From the NCBI GenBank assembly GCA_031264145.1, contig JAISEK010000173.1:1-64000 (forward strand): DNA of 64,000 bases. Direction: 5' to 3'. Positions 1 through 10,017 of this stretch are shown here, one piece after another. The notes under the pieces were generated by a model. The model saw nothing but the letters and a program-made list of their open reading frames with translations, did no database searches and had not been told where the DNA came from. This DNA is from Deltaproteobacteria bacterium. GTDB lineage: Bacteria > Desulfobacterota > Desulfarculia > Adiutricales > Adiutricaceae. Every line of letters starts with the position of its first letter. The stretch's first letter is position 1. A program made the position numbers and the translations under genes.

Positions 1-66
1 TGTATACCCCTTCGTGACATGCGGTCTGATCCTGTACTCCGCGGTCGGATCTATCGGTCTGGCCAT
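1..66 (-). CDS. transposase-like protein, N-terminal fragment (runs off the window)
   Basis: An ATG at 66 on the minus strand is preceded by an AGGAGG ribosome binding site and opens a frame that is still open at base 1. The 22 visible residues start MARPIDPTAEYRIRPH and end VTKGYT. This basic, proline-containing start resembles the beginning of DDE transposases of insertion sequences, but no catalytic residue is visible. The AT-rich 270 bp that follow up to the next gene hold no recognisable feature. Family assignment is from resemblance only. Confidence 0.4.
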   Translation of the reverse strand, partial: MARPIDPTAEYRIRPHVTKGYT

Positions 67-336
67 ATGGGATGCCTCCTCTCATTAATCATAGATTCTA
101 TGATAAATACGAGAGAAAAACAAGCCCTGATTTAAATTGATATCCCTATTATTTTTGCTAATTTACGATTTGGTTTGAGTTTATCGTAGAAAAAAATGAA
201 AATTTCACGCTATGATAGCCTTCATTATTCTGATTGACCGCCTTGGAGATATGCCCGATAATCGCTATGTCCCATATCTCGGATTCTGCCGCCAACTGCC
301 CGAGAAGACCAGGCTGGCCGCCATTAGGGGGGAAAG

Positions 337-2823
337 ATGAGACAAATCGCCGCTTTTTTTATCATATCCCTGGTGTGGGCGCAAACGGCTTTTGGCTGCC
401 CGTCATGGTGGGAGACATATAGGCCCAGGCTCGCCTTGTTCGGCGTGTGGCCGTCCGGGACAGAGCCGAACCCAACAGAGCTGTCGGTGACGGAGACGCT
501 CCTGGGGTGGCGGGAATTGACCGGCCTGGATGAGTCCGGTCCCCTGAAGGCCCTGGTCTACGACACGACCCTGGAGGAAATCTCCTCTCTCCGGGCCGAG
601 GCCCTTGGGGGACCGGCCGGCGATCTGGCCCGGGAAAACCAGGCGGCGGCGGCCCTGGTCGCCGGGCGGCGTCTGGATATCATTGACTACCTCCTTTTCC
701 TCAGGCAATCGGAGAGCAGGTTCCGGTCGCCGGACGCCTGGGAATACCGCCTGGCCGGCCAGCCGGATGACGTGACTCTCAGCGACATCTCGCCCCCGGG
801 CGCTTTTTTCGCCCAGGCGGAGGCGGCCGCCAGTGCCGGCCCGCCAGAGGCTCTCAGACGACGCTACATCTACCAGATGTTCAGCATAGGGTTTTATAAC
901 TTCGTGCAGCACGACAAGCTGAAAGACCTCTTCGTAGGTGAGGTCGCCGGCTGGCCCGACGATGAGCCCATCAGGGAGTGGTGCCGCTCCTACTACGCCG
1001 GGATGCTCTTCCATGACGGCGACCTCACCGGGGCCTTCAAGGAATTCGCCCAGGTATACGCCCGCAGCCTGCGAGGGCGGGAAGCGGCCCACGTAAGCCT
1101 GCACCTAATATTGCTCCGCCAGGCCGGGGCCGGTCTCGCCGCCCTGAAGAGGCCCGACCTGACCCCCGTGGAAAGAAAGGCCGTTCAGCTGGTTTTGAAC
1201 AGTTTCTCCCCCGACCTCGAGGCGATCCTGGCCGCGAGCCTGGAAAAGGGCTGGCCCCTGCCCCACGACGTCAACCAACGGCTGACTGGCTTCCTGAACG
1301 CCGAGAATGACCGGCTGCTGGTGAATCTGGCACCACACATTCCCTGGCGGCAAAGCCGCATGGAGAAAAGCCTGGGCTCCTTGGCCGCCCTCCAGGACGA
1401 TCCTGCCCCGTGGTATCTTGGCGCGGCCAACCTGTCCATATTGAGGGGCGACGCCGCCGAGGCCAGGAAATTCATGCGGCTGGCCGATCAGGCCGACCTG
1501 GACCGGCGACATCGGACGCAGCTGGTCGTCCTCCGGGCTTTGAGCCGGGCCTATCTCGAACCGCTCAACCGGAGGGGCGAGGCCGCGCTGCTGGGAGATC
1601 TGAGCTGGCTTATCGGGCGCGGGAGGAATTATCGGCGGCTCCTGCCGGACCTGGACGCCGCCCATCAGCCCAACCCAGAGGCAGCGGACCGCCTGGACGC
1701 CGCCCTGGAGGCAATTTTGGGGACCATCCTGCCCGACCGCTACTCCCGCCAGGGCCGGGACGATCGATCCGCGCTGGTTCTGGCCCTGTCCGGGGACCCC
1801 AGGGACGCCAGGGCCTACGTATCCGCCTTTCCCTTCTGGAAACTGATTCAAAGCCCGCCAGGCCGCCTGCGCCGGTTGGCCGCCACCCTGGGAAGGCCAC
1901 GGACCCCGTTCGAGAGATTTCTAGTCGGGGCAGTGCCCTGGACTCCCGATTATCCCCTTGAGCTGGCCGGGTCCTATTATATCCGCGCCCACAGGTTTGA
2001 CGAGGCCGAAGCCGTCCTGGCCGCCATACCGGAGGAGCGGCGGCGGGCGTGGACCGAGGGCTCAAGTGGCTGGGACGAGGACCTGAAATGGCGGCGCTCC
2101 CCTTCAATGAGCGGCGCCCATAACCCTTTCGCCGAGGCCCCGTATACCCTGGGCGATTTGAAACACGCCGGGGAAGATGACCCAGCCCATGAGGCCCTGT
2201 TCGGGGAGGCCCGCAGGCACGGGCTGTCCGCCCAATCGGAAGCGGTCCTGGCCCAGTTGTCCAGCGAGCCGGCTGACCGGCTGGAATTCGCCGGACGGAT
2301 GGCGCGGCTCAGGGAGCTGTCCGGCCAGCGGGGCGAGGCAGGAGCCATGGCTGGCCTGTTCTACGCGCGGGCGCTGTATAACATCAGCTGGCACGGCCGA
2401 AGCTGGCGGATGAGCGCCTGGGGGCGGTCCATTTGCGAGGCGGTGGGCTATGCCGAGCTCGGCCCGCAGGCCTTCCCGTACTTCTGGCTGGACGCGCAGG
2501 TACGGCGATACAGGGCCATTGACCATGAGGACCAATACCATTACCCTACGGACGCGCATAAGGCGCTGCGGCGGGCCCTGGCCAAGACGGCCAACCCGGA
2601 GTTGAGGGCCCGCCTCATCTTCATGCTGGCGGACATGGACCAAATCGACTGGCGCTGGTGGAGACGGTACGGGCGGGCGGCCTATGCGGACAGGTCCGGG
2701 TTGAGAGACGAGTCGATGGGCCTGAAAAAAAGCCGGCTGCTCGGGCTGGCCGCCAGGTTCGGCGACACGGCTTTTGTCCGGCAAGCAAGCATGTCTTGCC
2801 CCTGGCTGAGAGAATTCCTGTGA
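337..2823 (+). CDS. large exported protein of unknown function, probably helical-repeat
   Basis: The 828-residue product starts at an ATG with a GGGGGGAAAG ribosome binding site. Residues 1-20 form a Sec signal peptide ending in AFGC; the Cys at 21 could be a weak lipobox (Ala at -3, Gly at -1), so it may be a periplasmic lipoprotein. The rest is rich in Leu, Ala, Arg and Trp, with repeated short helical segments carrying paired small and large residues, as in TPR-like solenoids. Examples are the stretches around residues 150-260 and 540-640. I recognise no enzymatic motif. The gene has the high GC and codon use of the local housekeeping genes, so it is probably native. It stands alone, flanked by AT-rich spacers. 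I could not assign a family. Confidence 0.75.
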   Translation: MRQIAAFFIISLVWAQTAFGCPSWWETYRPRLALFGVWPSGTEPNPTELSVTETLLGWRELTGLDESGPLKALVYDTTLEEISSLRAEALGGPAGDLARENQAAAALVAGRRLDIIDYLLFLRQSESRFRSPDAWEYRLAGQPDDVTLSDISPPGAFFAQAEAAASAGPPEALRRRYIYQMFSIGFYNFVQHDKLKDLFVGEVAGWPDDEPIREWCRSYYAGMLFHDGDLTGAFKEFAQVYARSLRGREAAHVSLHLILLRQAGAGLAALKRPDLTPVERKAVQLVLNSFSPDLEAILAASLEKGWPLPHDVNQRLTGFLNAENDRLLVNLAPHIPWRQSRMEKSLGSLAALQDDPAPWYLGAANLSILRGDAAEARKFMRLADQADLDRRHRTQLVVLRALSRAYLEPLNRRGEAALLGDLSWLIGRGRNYRRLLPDLDAAHQPNPEAADRLDAALEAILGTILPDRYSRQGRDDRSALVLALSGDPRDARAYVSAFPFWKLIQSPPGRLRRLAATLGRPRTPFERFLVGAVPWTPDYPLELAGSYYIRAHRFDEAEAVLAAIPEERRRAWTEGSSGWDEDLKWRRSPSMSGAHNPFAEAPYTLGDLKHAGEDDPAHEALFGEARRHGLSAQSEAVLAQLSSEPADRLEFAGRMARLRELSGQRGEAGAMAGLFYARALYNISWHGRSWRMSAWGRSICEAVGYAELGPQAFPYFWLDAQVRRYRAIDHEDQYHYPTDAHKALRRALAKTANPELRARLIFMLADMDQIDWRWWRRYGRAAYADRSGLRDESMGLKKSRLLGLAARFGDTAFVRQASMSCPWLREFL

Positions 2824-3331
2824 ATCCAGGTATTGCCCCGGCTAGGAATTATTGAAAACATAGACATATGCTCTAGTTACGATACCATGGTTCATTGCGA
2901 TTCCTTGGGATAGAACATAGGCGTTTCCTTATTTCATTATAAAAATACTTAAAAATACATATAATAAATACATCAAAGATTTATATTTAATTTGTCTCAT
3001 ATTTTTCCGCCGTGGCAATATCGAGACCGACATTACCTTAATCAAGGGCGCAACCCCTGAGGAGGACGGCGCGATGATATCCCAGGTGCGCCTACAGGAT
3101 GCGGCGTCAAACATTTGGACGAACTTGCCCGAAGCAACCATGGCGGTTATGGGGCGCAAGCGGTGTCCGTGGCCCAGATTGCCGATGTCAGCTACCCCAA
3201 GCCGAATAACGGCGCTAACACGCAGTTCGGCGAGGCGTTTATAGCCGCCGGAGACGCAAGGATGACGGCAGCGACATTTGACTGCGACGTTGCCGGGGAG
3301 GGCATGGCCGAAGGTAGGTTGAAACGGGGTT
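2824..3331. other. gene-free spacer with a possible coding remnant
   Basis: The first 180 bases are AT-rich and without recognisable sites. From about 3007 to 3340 base composition becomes coding-like: short open stretches exist in two frames, breaking near 3110, with no start codon that has a ribosome binding site. This looks like a decayed gene, but I cannot name its parent. Confidence 0.3.
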
Positions 3332-4279
3332 ATGGGCGACAGGGTGAGCAATACAGCATCAGAAAAAAAGCCGCTAATAGATCTGGCGGCGGCGAAATAT
3401 AGACAGCATTATATCCGGAACACGGCTCTGCTTGTGGCTGGCATTGTGATCGCTCTGACCGCCTTTAGCGTCCGGCTGACGACAACCGAATACACGGTCA
3501 GGAGCCAAAAGATAGCCGCGCCCGTGAGACTTGCCCTTATAACCGACTTGCATTCTTGCTATTACGGAGAAGGGCAAAAAACGCTCGTAAACGCCATAAA
3601 CGCGGCAAAGCCAGATTTAGTCTTGCTCGCCGGCGACATTTGCGATGACGAAATCCCCAATGAGAACACGGAAACACTGCTGAAAGCCATTGCTGATAGG
3701 TATCCCTGCTATTATGTTTCCGGCAATCATGAGATTTGGAGCGGCGAAGTGGAAGCGGTCAAGGAGATGTTCCGCAGTTACGGCGTCAAGGTTCTGTCGG
3801 GCGAAACGGAATCGATAACTGTGAACGGCCAAACTCTCAACATCTGCGGTGTTGACGACCCCGACATAACGAAGTATGAGCATGGCTCGCTTGCCTTTTC
3901 CGAGCAACTGTCAGCCGTTTCGGCGGCGACGGAGAACGGCAATTTCACTCTGCTGATGTCGCACCGCCCGGAACTGGTCATCGAGTACGACAAGCGCAGC
4001 TTTGACTTGATTGTGTCCGGCCACGCCCACGGCGGGCAATGGCGGTTGCCGTTTATAAACGCGGGGCTGATTTCGCCGAATCAGGGGCTTTTCCCGAAGT
4101 ACACGAGCGGCGTTTATCAGCTTGAGAACTCCGAGTTGATTGTAAGCAGGGGACTGGCGAGGGAATCAACGAGGCTCCCGAGAATCTACAACAGACCGGA
4201 GCTAGTGGTTATCACGCTTGAAAGCGAGAAGCAGTGGCAAAACGGTAAAAGCCGCTCGGCATCATTGCCAACGCCCTAA
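3332..4279 (+). CDS. membrane-anchored metallophosphoesterase (YkuE/YaeI-like)
   Basis: This 315-residue calcineurin-like phosphoesterase carries the metal-binding series in order: the DLH of ITDLHS (about residue 71), LAGDI, SGNHE, MSHRPE and GHAHGGQ. These ligate the two metals of the PPP-like fold. A transmembrane segment at about residues 29-47 anchors it with the catalytic domain outside the cytoplasm, as in YkuE and the lipid-A pyrophosphatase-like YaeI. The substrate is not predictable. GC is clearly lower than in neighbouring native genes and wording such as DLHSCYYGEGQ is typical of Firmicutes proteins, so lateral transfer is likely (inference). The N-terminal start is uncertain; the ATG at 3332 has only a weak ribosome binding site. 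Confidence 0.85.
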   Translation: MGDRVSNTASEKKPLIDLAAAKYRQHYIRNTALLVAGIVIALTAFSVRLTTTEYTVRSQKIAAPVRLALITDLHSCYYGEGQKTLVNAINAAKPDLVLLAGDICDDEIPNENTETLLKAIADRYPCYYVSGNHEIWSGEVEAVKEMFRSYGVKVLSGETESITVNGQTLNICGVDDPDITKYEHGSLAFSEQLSAVSAATENGNFTLLMSHRPELVIEYDKRSFDLIVSGHAHGGQWRLPFINAGLISPNQGLFPKYTSGVYQLENSELIVSRGLARESTRLPRIYNRPELVVITLESEKQWQNGKSRSASLPTP

Positions 4280-4429
4280 CACCGCTCTGCAAATAGGCGG
4301 CAGGGCGTGCTGGGCAATTATCAACGCCGCTGGAACAGCGAAACTACAGGCCTCCAGCGATAAGCTCGCGCCGGCGAAGCGCGCCCGTTAACGCTGCCGA
4401 GGGCCAGGGACCAGGGACCAGGGCAGGAT

Positions 4430-4459
4430 CCCCGGCGCCTGGCCCGCCAGGCGCCGGGG
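4430..4459 (-). terminator. perfect GC hairpin after glnB
   Basis: A 13-bp perfect inverted repeat with a 4-nt loop lies 12 bases beyond the glnB stop on the minus strand. No U-tract follows, so it may stabilise the mRNA 3' end or need a factor, rather than being a classic intrinsic terminator. Confidence 0.5.
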
Positions 4460-4470
4460 ACGCCGCTGGG

Positions 4471-4815
4471 TCAGTTCAGGGCGTCATAGCCGGTCTCGCA
4501 GGTGCGGATGCGCAGGGCGCTCCGGAGATCGTAGCTGAAGATCTTGCCGTCGCCGATCTTGCCGGTGAAGGCGGCCTCCTGGATGGTCTTGATGACCTTG
4601 AGCTCCCACTCCTCGGAGGAGACGACGATCTCGAACTTGACCTTGGGCAAAAGGCTCACGTCCACCTTGCTGCCCCTGACCGTCTCGGAGTAGCCCTTCT
4701 GGGTCCCGCAGCCCATGACCTGGAAGACGGTGATGCCGTTGACCTCTATGGCGTTAAGGGCCGACTTGACGTCCTCGAGCTTTTCCTCGCGGACGATGGC
4801 TTCAATCTTGATCAT
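4471..4815 (-). CDS. glnB: PII nitrogen regulatory protein lacking the uridylylation Tyr
   Basis: The 114-residue protein matches PII along its whole length, with the GKIGDGKIF signature at about residues 84-92 and a conserved IRIRTCE end. PII trimers sense ATP/ADP and 2-oxoglutarate and block AmtB. Ungapped alignment with E. coli GlnB puts Val at position 51, where the T-loop Tyr51 is uridylylated by GlnD, and position 46 is Val as well. Covalent control by GlnD is therefore not expected and ligand binding alone should govern it. The gene lies 18 bp behind amtB in the classic amtB-glnK arrangement, so its partner is probably AmtB (a GlnK role). A ribosome binding site GGGAGGG precedes the ATG. 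Confidence 0.95.
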   Translation of the reverse strand: MIKIEAIVREEKLEDVKSALNAIEVNGITVFQVMGCGTQKGYSETVRGSKVDVSLLPKVKFEIVVSSEEWELKVIKTIQEAAFTGKIGDGKIFSYDLRSALRIRTCETGYDALN

Positions 4816-4833
4816 TTTTTCCCTCCCTTGGCC

Positions 4834-6078
4834 CTAGTCGAGGCCGTTGAACGACGGGTAGGCGTTCTCGCCGTGCTGGGAGGCGTCCAGGCCCACCAGC
4901 TCGTCCCTCTTGGAGACCCTCATGGCCGTGACGGCCCTGACCAGGCCGGCGCAGACGACGGTGCCCACCGCGGCCACCAGGATGGAGACCAGGATGGAGA
5001 CCAGCTGGGCGCCGAACTGGCGGCCCTCGCCGAGGTAGAGGCCCGGCGTGGCCGCTGAGTTGATGGCCGGCGTGGCGAAGACGCCGGTCATCAGGCCGCC
5101 CCAGATGCCCCCTATGCCGTGGCAGCCGAAGGCGTCGAGGGCGTCGTCGATTTTGAGGCGCTTCTTGACGAGCGTTATGCCGAAGTAGCAGACCGGGCCC
5201 GCGGAGCCGCCGATGATCAGGGCCGACCACAGGGGCACGAAGCCGGCCCCGGGGGTGATGGCCACCAGCCCGACGACCACCCCGGTGCAGGTGCTGATGA
5301 GGGTGGGCTTGCGGCCCATGGCCACGTCGATGGCCAGCCACGAGAGGAGGCCGGCGGCCGTGGCCAGGGCCGTGGTCATGAAGGCGTGGGCGGCCAGGGA
5401 GTTGGCCCCCAGGGCGCTGCCGGCGTTGAAGCCGAACCAGCCGAACCAGAGGAGGGCCATGCCCAGGGCCACGAAGGGCACGTTGTGCATGCGGTAGGAG
5501 GTGTTCTCGTAGCCATGGCGCCGCCCGATTATGAGGCACAGCACCAGGCCGCTCACGCCCGAGCTGATGTGGACCACGTTGCCCCCGGCGAAGTCGACCG
5601 AGGCCAGGCCCGTCGCCCCCAGGAGGCCGCCCTCGCCCCAGACCATGTGGGCCAGGGGATAGTAGACGACCACGGACCAGAAGGCGATGAAGAGGAAGAG
5701 GGCCTTGAACCTCATGCGCCCGGCCACGGCCCCGGTGATGATGGCCGGGGTTATGAGCGCGAACATCATCTGGAAGGCCACGAAGGCCAGCGAGGGGATG
5801 GTCCCGGCGTAGGCCGAGGGCTCCTCCAGGCCATGCCGGAGGAGGAAGGCGTCGTCCAGGGAGCCGATTAGCCCGAAGGTGTTGCCGGTAAACGAGAGCG
5901 AGTAGCCGAAGGCCACCCACATCACCATGCCCAGGCCCATGATGAAGGCCACCGCCATGATGTTGTTGATGACGTTCTTCCGGCGGCCCAGGCCGCCGTA
6001 GAAAAAGCCCAGCCCGGGGGTCATGATGAAGACCAGGGCCGCCGAGACCAGCACGAAGGCAGTATCGCCGCTATCCAT
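4834..6078 (-). CDS. amtB: ammonium channel
   Basis: The 414-residue Amt/Rh family channel shows eleven hydrophobic segments. Its ammonium-family signatures include FFYGGLGRRKNVINN near the N-terminus, HISSGVSGLVLC with the first pore His, and CHGIGGIWGGL with the second pore His. It conducts ammonium or ammonia across the inner membrane. No signal peptide is obvious; the ATG at 6078 has a GGAGG site eight bases upstream. Position between ureG and glnB suggests one operon that imports urea, makes ammonium and controls ammonium flux. The cytoplasmic tail is short and hydrophilic, as expected for PII docking. Confidence 0.96.
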   Translation of the reverse strand: MDSGDTAFVLVSAALVFIMTPGLGFFYGGLGRRKNVINNIMAVAFIMGLGMVMWVAFGYSLSFTGNTFGLIGSLDDAFLLRHGLEEPSAYAGTIPSLAFVAFQMMFALITPAIITGAVAGRMRFKALFLFIAFWSVVVYYPLAHMVWGEGGLLGATGLASVDFAGGNVVHISSGVSGLVLCLIIGRRHGYENTSYRMHNVPFVALGMALLWFGWFGFNAGSALGANSLAAHAFMTTALATAAGLLSWLAIDVAMGRKPTLISTCTGVVVGLVAITPGAGFVPLWSALIIGGSAGPVCYFGITLVKKRLKIDDALDAFGCHGIGGIWGGLMTGVFATPAINSAATPGLYLGEGRQFGAQLVSILVSILVAAVGTVVCAGLVRAVTAMRVSKRDELVGLDASQHGENAYPSFNGLD

Positions 6079-6098
6079 TTCTTAATGCCCTCCATCTT

Positions 6099-6120
6099 CC
6101 CGGGGCCGCCTGGCCCCGGG
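6099..6120 (-). terminator. short GC hairpin between ureG and amtB
   Basis: A 9-bp perfect stem with a 4-nt loop lies in the 80-bp gap between ureG and amtB. There is no U-tract, so read-through from ureG into amtB is plausible; it may attenuate or act as an RNA processing site. Confidence 0.35.
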
Positions 6121-6158
6121 GACAAGGTTGCGTGGTTGGAACATGGCCCCGCCGGGGC

Positions 6159-6857
6159 CTAGGGGGCAGCCGGGACGGGAACGCCCGGCGGGCCGCGAAG
6201 GGGCCCCCTCTCTGGAAGAAGGCCCCGGGAGACTATGAAGCGGGCCACCCGAAGGACCCCGCGGCCGCCCCTGAGATCCGTCAGGGCGATCGGGAGCCGG
6301 CCCCTCGCCGCCCTGGCGTCCCTGGCCATGACCCCCAGGGAGGCCCCGACCAGGGGGGCCAGATCGATCTTGTTTATGACCAGCAGATCCGACCTGGCGA
6401 TGGCCGGCCCCCCCTTCCTGGGGATCTTCTCCCCGCCGGCGGCGTCGATGACGAAGAGGCTCAGGTCGGCCAGATCGGGGCTGAAGGTGGCCGAGAGGTT
6501 GTCGCCGCCGCTCTCCACCAGGAGGAGCTCGAGCCCAGGGTGCCTCGCGGCCATCTCGTCGACGGCCAGAAGGTTCATGGAGGCGTCCTCCCGGATGGCC
6601 GAGTGGGGGCAGCCGCCAGTCTCCACGCCGATGACGCGGTCGGCCGGGAGGGCCCCGGTGGCCAGGAGGAAATCGGCGTCCTCCCTGGTGTAGATGTCGT
6701 TGGTGATGACGGCCAGGTCGTAGTGCCCCCGCATCAGGAGGCACAGCCTGAGGATCAGGGCGGTCTTGCCCGAGCCGACCGGGCCGCCCACGCCCACCCT
6801 CAGGAAATCGGCCCCCGGACCCTGTGGCCGGGTCGCGCCTTGGAAGAGTAAAGCCAC
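6159..6857 (-). CDS. ureG: urease accessory GTPase UreG
   Basis: UreG is the SIMIBI-class GTPase that delivers nickel to apo-urease with UreD and UreF. The 232-residue product has the P-loop GGPVGSGKT, the [15 protein letters not shown] segment with the Cys-Pro-His metal site, the [11 protein letters not shown] switch region and the NKID base-recognition motif. I start at a GTG at 6857 because an AGGAGC site sits six bases upstream and it lies two bases after the ureF stop; upstream in-frame starts lie inside ureF. The C-terminal ~25 residues, rich in Gly and Pro, extend beyond typical UreG. It is the last urease gene before amtB. Confidence 0.95.
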   Translation of the reverse strand: MALLFQGATRPQGPGADFLRVGVGGPVGSGKTALILRLCLLMRGHYDLAVITNDIYTREDADFLLATGALPADRVIGVETGGCPHSAIREDASMNLLAVDEMAARHPGLELLLVESGGDNLSATFSPDLADLSLFVIDAAGGEKIPRKGGPAIARSDLLVINKIDLAPLVGASLGVMARDARAARGRLPIALTDLRGGRGVLRVARFIVSRGLLPERGPLRGPPGVPVPAAP

Positions 6858-6859
6858 TG

Positions 6860-7555
6860 TCAGCTCCTGAAGAGACGCCCGGCCGCCAGCTCGTGATGGG
6901 CCGAGAGGATTGAGAGGCCGACCAGGCCCGATCCCCACTGCCGGGGCGCAAGGTCGCTGGCCGCCCGGCAGATGCCCGGGATCTCCAGGCCCAGGGAAAG
7001 GGCGACGGCCTGGAGGCCGGACTGGCCAATCCTCATGCTCCGGGCGGCGACCGAGATCTGGTTTTGCAGGAACCCGAAGGCGAAGGCCCCCAGGACGTCC
7101 TGGAGGTCGTCCCCGCCCAGGCCCAGGCCCAGGGAGAGCAGGGCGAAGCCCGCCGTCTGGCCTGGCCGGAAGGAGGCGTCCAGGAACGCCGGCCAGAGAT
7201 CCAGCGAGAGCATGAGCCTCCGGATGGCCCCGCCGCCCTCCTCCTCCTCCCTCCTGAATTCCGCTGACTCCCGGCCGGCCAGGGAGAGCCGGTCGAGGAA
7301 GGCCAGTTCCTGGACGTCGCGCCCCAGGCCGGCCAGGAAGGCCCCGGCCAGGATCGGCAGATCGAAGGTCCCCAGCGAGCGGGCCAGAAGGGCGGAGACA
7401 TGGGCGCGCAGGCCAGGCGCATCGGCCACGAGCCCGGCCCCGATGGCCGCCTCCAGCCCCCTGGACCAGGCGAAGGCCCCTATCGGGAGGCTGGGGCTGG
7501 ACAGGTACATGAGGGCCAGGGCCCGGTCCAGCCTGGGGCCAGTCTCGCGGCTCAA
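6860..7555 (-). CDS. ureF: urease accessory protein UreF
   Basis: UreF bridges UreD and UreG in the urease maturation complex. The 231-residue all-helical product begins with the family signature [17 protein letters not shown] and ends with the usual [17 protein letters not shown], the region that contacts UreG. Its start overlaps the ureC stop by four bases (ATGA), so translation is coupled to the catalytic subunit. In most operons ureE lies between ureC and ureF; here nothing separates them. Confidence 0.93.
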   Translation of the reverse strand: MSRETGPRLDRALALMYLSSPSLPIGAFAWSRGLEAAIGAGLVADAPGLRAHVSALLARSLGTFDLPILAGAFLAGLGRDVQELAFLDRLSLAGRESAEFRREEEEGGGAIRRLMLSLDLWPAFLDASFRPGQTAGFALLSLGLGLGGDDLQDVLGAFAFGFLQNQISVAARSMRIGQSGLQAVALSLGLEIPGICRAASDLAPRQWGSGLVGLSILSAHHELAAGRLFRS

Positions 7556-9267
7556 AAGAGGAAATACCTCTGGGCCAGCGGCAGGACCGCCAGCGGCTCG
7601 CAGGAGAGGAGCTCCCCGTCGGCCCTGACCTCGTAGGTCTGGGCATCGACCTCCATGACCGGGGTGGCCCCGTTAAGGACCATGTCCCCCTTGGACAGGC
7701 CCGTGACCCGCCTGGCCGCGGCCAGGTTCCTGGTCAGGCCCTTTCCCGCCAGGCGCCCGGCCAGCCCGGCCGAGAGGGCCGCCCCGGTCACGAAGGAGAG
7801 GCCCAGGCCAGGGGCGGCCGCTCCCAGGGCCCCGAACATGGGCCTGTACCTGACCGGCTGGGGCGTGGGGATGGAGGCGTTGGGGTCCCCCATGGGGGCA
7901 ACCGCGATGGCCCCGGCCTTCAAGACCAGGTAGGGCTTGACCCCGAAGAGGGCCGGCCTCCAGAGGACCAGGTCGGCCAGCCGGCCGGGGGAGACCGAGC
8001 CCACCTCGGCGTCGAGGCCGTGGGCCAGGGCCGGGTTGACGGTGTATTTGGCCAGATAGCGCCTTATCCTCAGGTTGTCGCCCGGGCCGTCGCCGGGGAG
8101 GGGCCCCCTCTGGAGGCGCATCTTGTGCGCGGTCTGCCAGGTCCGGACGATGACCTCCCCCACGCGGCCCATGGCCTGGGAGTCGCTGGAGATCATGGAG
8201 ATGGCCCCCAGGTCGTGGAGTATGTCCTCGGCGGCGATGGTCTCCCGGCGGATCCGGGAGTCGGCGAAGGCCAGGTCCTCGGCGATGGAGGGGTTGAGGT
8301 GGTGGCAGACCATGAGCATGTCCAGGTGCTCGTCCACGGTGTTCACGGTGTAGGGCCTGGTGGGGTTGGTCGAGGACGGGAGCACGTTACTGAGGCCGCA
8401 CAGCCTTATGATGTCCGGGGCGTGCCCCCCGCCGGCCCCCTCGGCGTGGAAGGCGTGGATGGTCCGGCCGCCGATGGCGGCGATGGTCTCCTCGACGAAG
8501 CCGGCCTCGTTCAAGGTGTCGGTGTGGATGGCCACCTGGGCCCCGAAGCGAGCGGCCACCGAGAGGCAGCAGTCGATGGCCGCCGGGGTCGACCCCCAGT
8601 CCTCGTGGAGCTTCAGGCCCACGGCCCCGGAAAGGAGCTGCTCGGCCAGCCCATCAGGGGTACTGGAGTTGCCCTTCCCCAGAAAGCCGAAGTTCATGGG
8701 CAGATCGTTGGTGGCCAGAAGCATCCTCTCGAGATGCCAGGCCCCAGGTGTGCAGGTGGTGGCCTTGGTCCCCGTGGCCGGCCCTGTCCCGCCCCCGACC
8801 ATGGTCGTGACGCCGCTGGAAAGGGCCTCCAGGACCTGCTGGGGGGAGACGAAGTGCACGTGGCAGTCAATGCCCCCGGCCGTCAGGATGAGCCCCTCGC
8901 CGGCTATTATCTCCGTGGCCGGGCCGATCACGAGGTCCACCCCGTCCTGGACGTCTGGATTCCCGGCCTTCCCCAGGCCCATGACCCGGCCATCCCTGAT
9001 CCCCACGTCGGCCTTGACGATGCCGCCGACATCCATGACCACGGCGTTGGTGATGACGGTATCGGCCACCCGGGGATCCGATCTGGGCCGCTGGGACTGG
9101 CCCATGCCGTCGCGGATGACCTTGCCCCCGCCGAAGGTGACCTCGTCGCCATGGACGGTCAGATCGTCCTCCACCTCAAGCCAGAGGGAGGTGTCGGCCA
9201 GCCTTACCCGGTCCCCCGTGGTCGGGCCATACATCCCAGCGTAGCGCCCGCGCTCCATCAGCAGCAT
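7552..9267 (-). CDS. ureC: urease alpha subunit (catalytic)
   Basis: This 571-residue subunit hydrolyses urea to ammonia and carbamate at a dinickel site. All catalytic positions are present at a constant +2 offset from Klebsiella numbering: His136 and His138 (CHVHF), carbamylated Lys219 (GLKLHEDWG), His221, His248, His274, the flap Cys321/His322 (VCHHLN) and Asp362 ([12 protein letters not shown]). The enzyme should be active if nickel is supplied. It is separated from ureB by five bases and overlaps ureF. Separate ureA, ureB and ureC genes are the usual bacterial three-subunit form, unlike the fused Helicobacter type. Confidence 0.98.
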   Translation of the reverse strand: MLLMERGRYAGMYGPTTGDRVRLADTSLWLEVEDDLTVHGDEVTFGGGKVIRDGMGQSQRPRSDPRVADTVITNAVVMDVGGIVKADVGIRDGRVMGLGKAGNPDVQDGVDLVIGPATEIIAGEGLILTAGGIDCHVHFVSPQQVLEALSSGVTTMVGGGTGPATGTKATTCTPGAWHLERMLLATNDLPMNFGFLGKGNSSTPDGLAEQLLSGAVGLKLHEDWGSTPAAIDCCLSVAARFGAQVAIHTDTLNEAGFVEETIAAIGGRTIHAFHAEGAGGGHAPDIIRLCGLSNVLPSSTNPTRPYTVNTVDEHLDMLMVCHHLNPSIAEDLAFADSRIRRETIAAEDILHDLGAISMISSDSQAMGRVGEVIVRTWQTAHKMRLQRGPLPGDGPGDNLRIRRYLAKYTVNPALAHGLDAEVGSVSPGRLADLVLWRPALFGVKPYLVLKAGAIAVAPMGDPNASIPTPQPVRYRPMFGALGAAAPGLGLSFVTGAALSAGLAGRLAGKGLTRNLAAARRVTGLSKGDMVLNGATPVMEVDAQTYEVRADGELLSCEPLAVLPLAQRYFLF

Positions 9268-9272
9268 CTCGG

Positions 9273-9623
9273 CTACCTCCCACCGCGCCCGCTCTGGGCG
9301 GGGCCATCGGGGCCGGGGTCGAGGGGGCCCATGATGGCGCCCCCAAAGCCCATGGCCACCCGGAGGCCGGCCAGGGCCGTGAGGCCGACCGTCCGCCGCT
9401 GGCCCGGCTCGAAGCGGACGCTGGTGCCTGGGGCGATGTCCAGCCTGAAGCCCCGGGCCTTTTCCCGGTCAAAGGAAAGGGCCGGGTTGGCCTCGGCGAA
9501 GTGGAAGTGCGAGCCCACCTGGATGGGCCGGTCGCCGGTGTTGGAGACCCTGAGCCGGACAGTGGGCCTGCCCGCGTTCAGCTCCAGGAAGCCATCGGCC
9601 ACGAGGTATTCGCCCGGAATCAT
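9273..9623 (-). CDS. ureB: urease beta subunit
   Basis: The 116-residue structural subunit packs against UreA and UreC in the (ABC)3 trimer. It opens [18 protein letters not shown] and contains [17 protein letters not shown], the hallmark of the family. The ATG at 9623 has an excellent AAGGAGG site; the longer open frame upstream is only a mirror of GC-rich coding DNA. The C-terminal tail ([17 protein letters not shown]) is low-complexity, as in many UreB proteins. Confidence 0.95.
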   Translation of the reverse strand: MIPGEYLVADGFLELNAGRPTVRLRVSNTGDRPIQVGSHFHFAEANPALSFDREKARGFRLDIAPGTSVRFEPGQRRTVGLTALAGLRVAMGFGGAIMGPLDPGPDGPAQSGRGGR

Positions 9624-9664
9624 TTTCTCGCCTCCTTGTCGGCCCGCCGCGCGGCGGGGCGGGA

Positions 9665-9967
<303 letters not shown>

Positions 9968-10017
9968 GATCGTCTCCTCCCCGGCCTCGGGCCGCGCTGA
10001 GGGCAGAGCCGGACGGC

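Noticed and set aside
5119-5871. Long open frame antisense to amtB (250 codons), and similar long antisense frames at 8020-9762 and 13690-15351
   Set aside because: Mirror frames of GC-rich genes; low-complexity Gly/His/Asp products, no ribosome binding sites, and the opposite strand holds clear family members.
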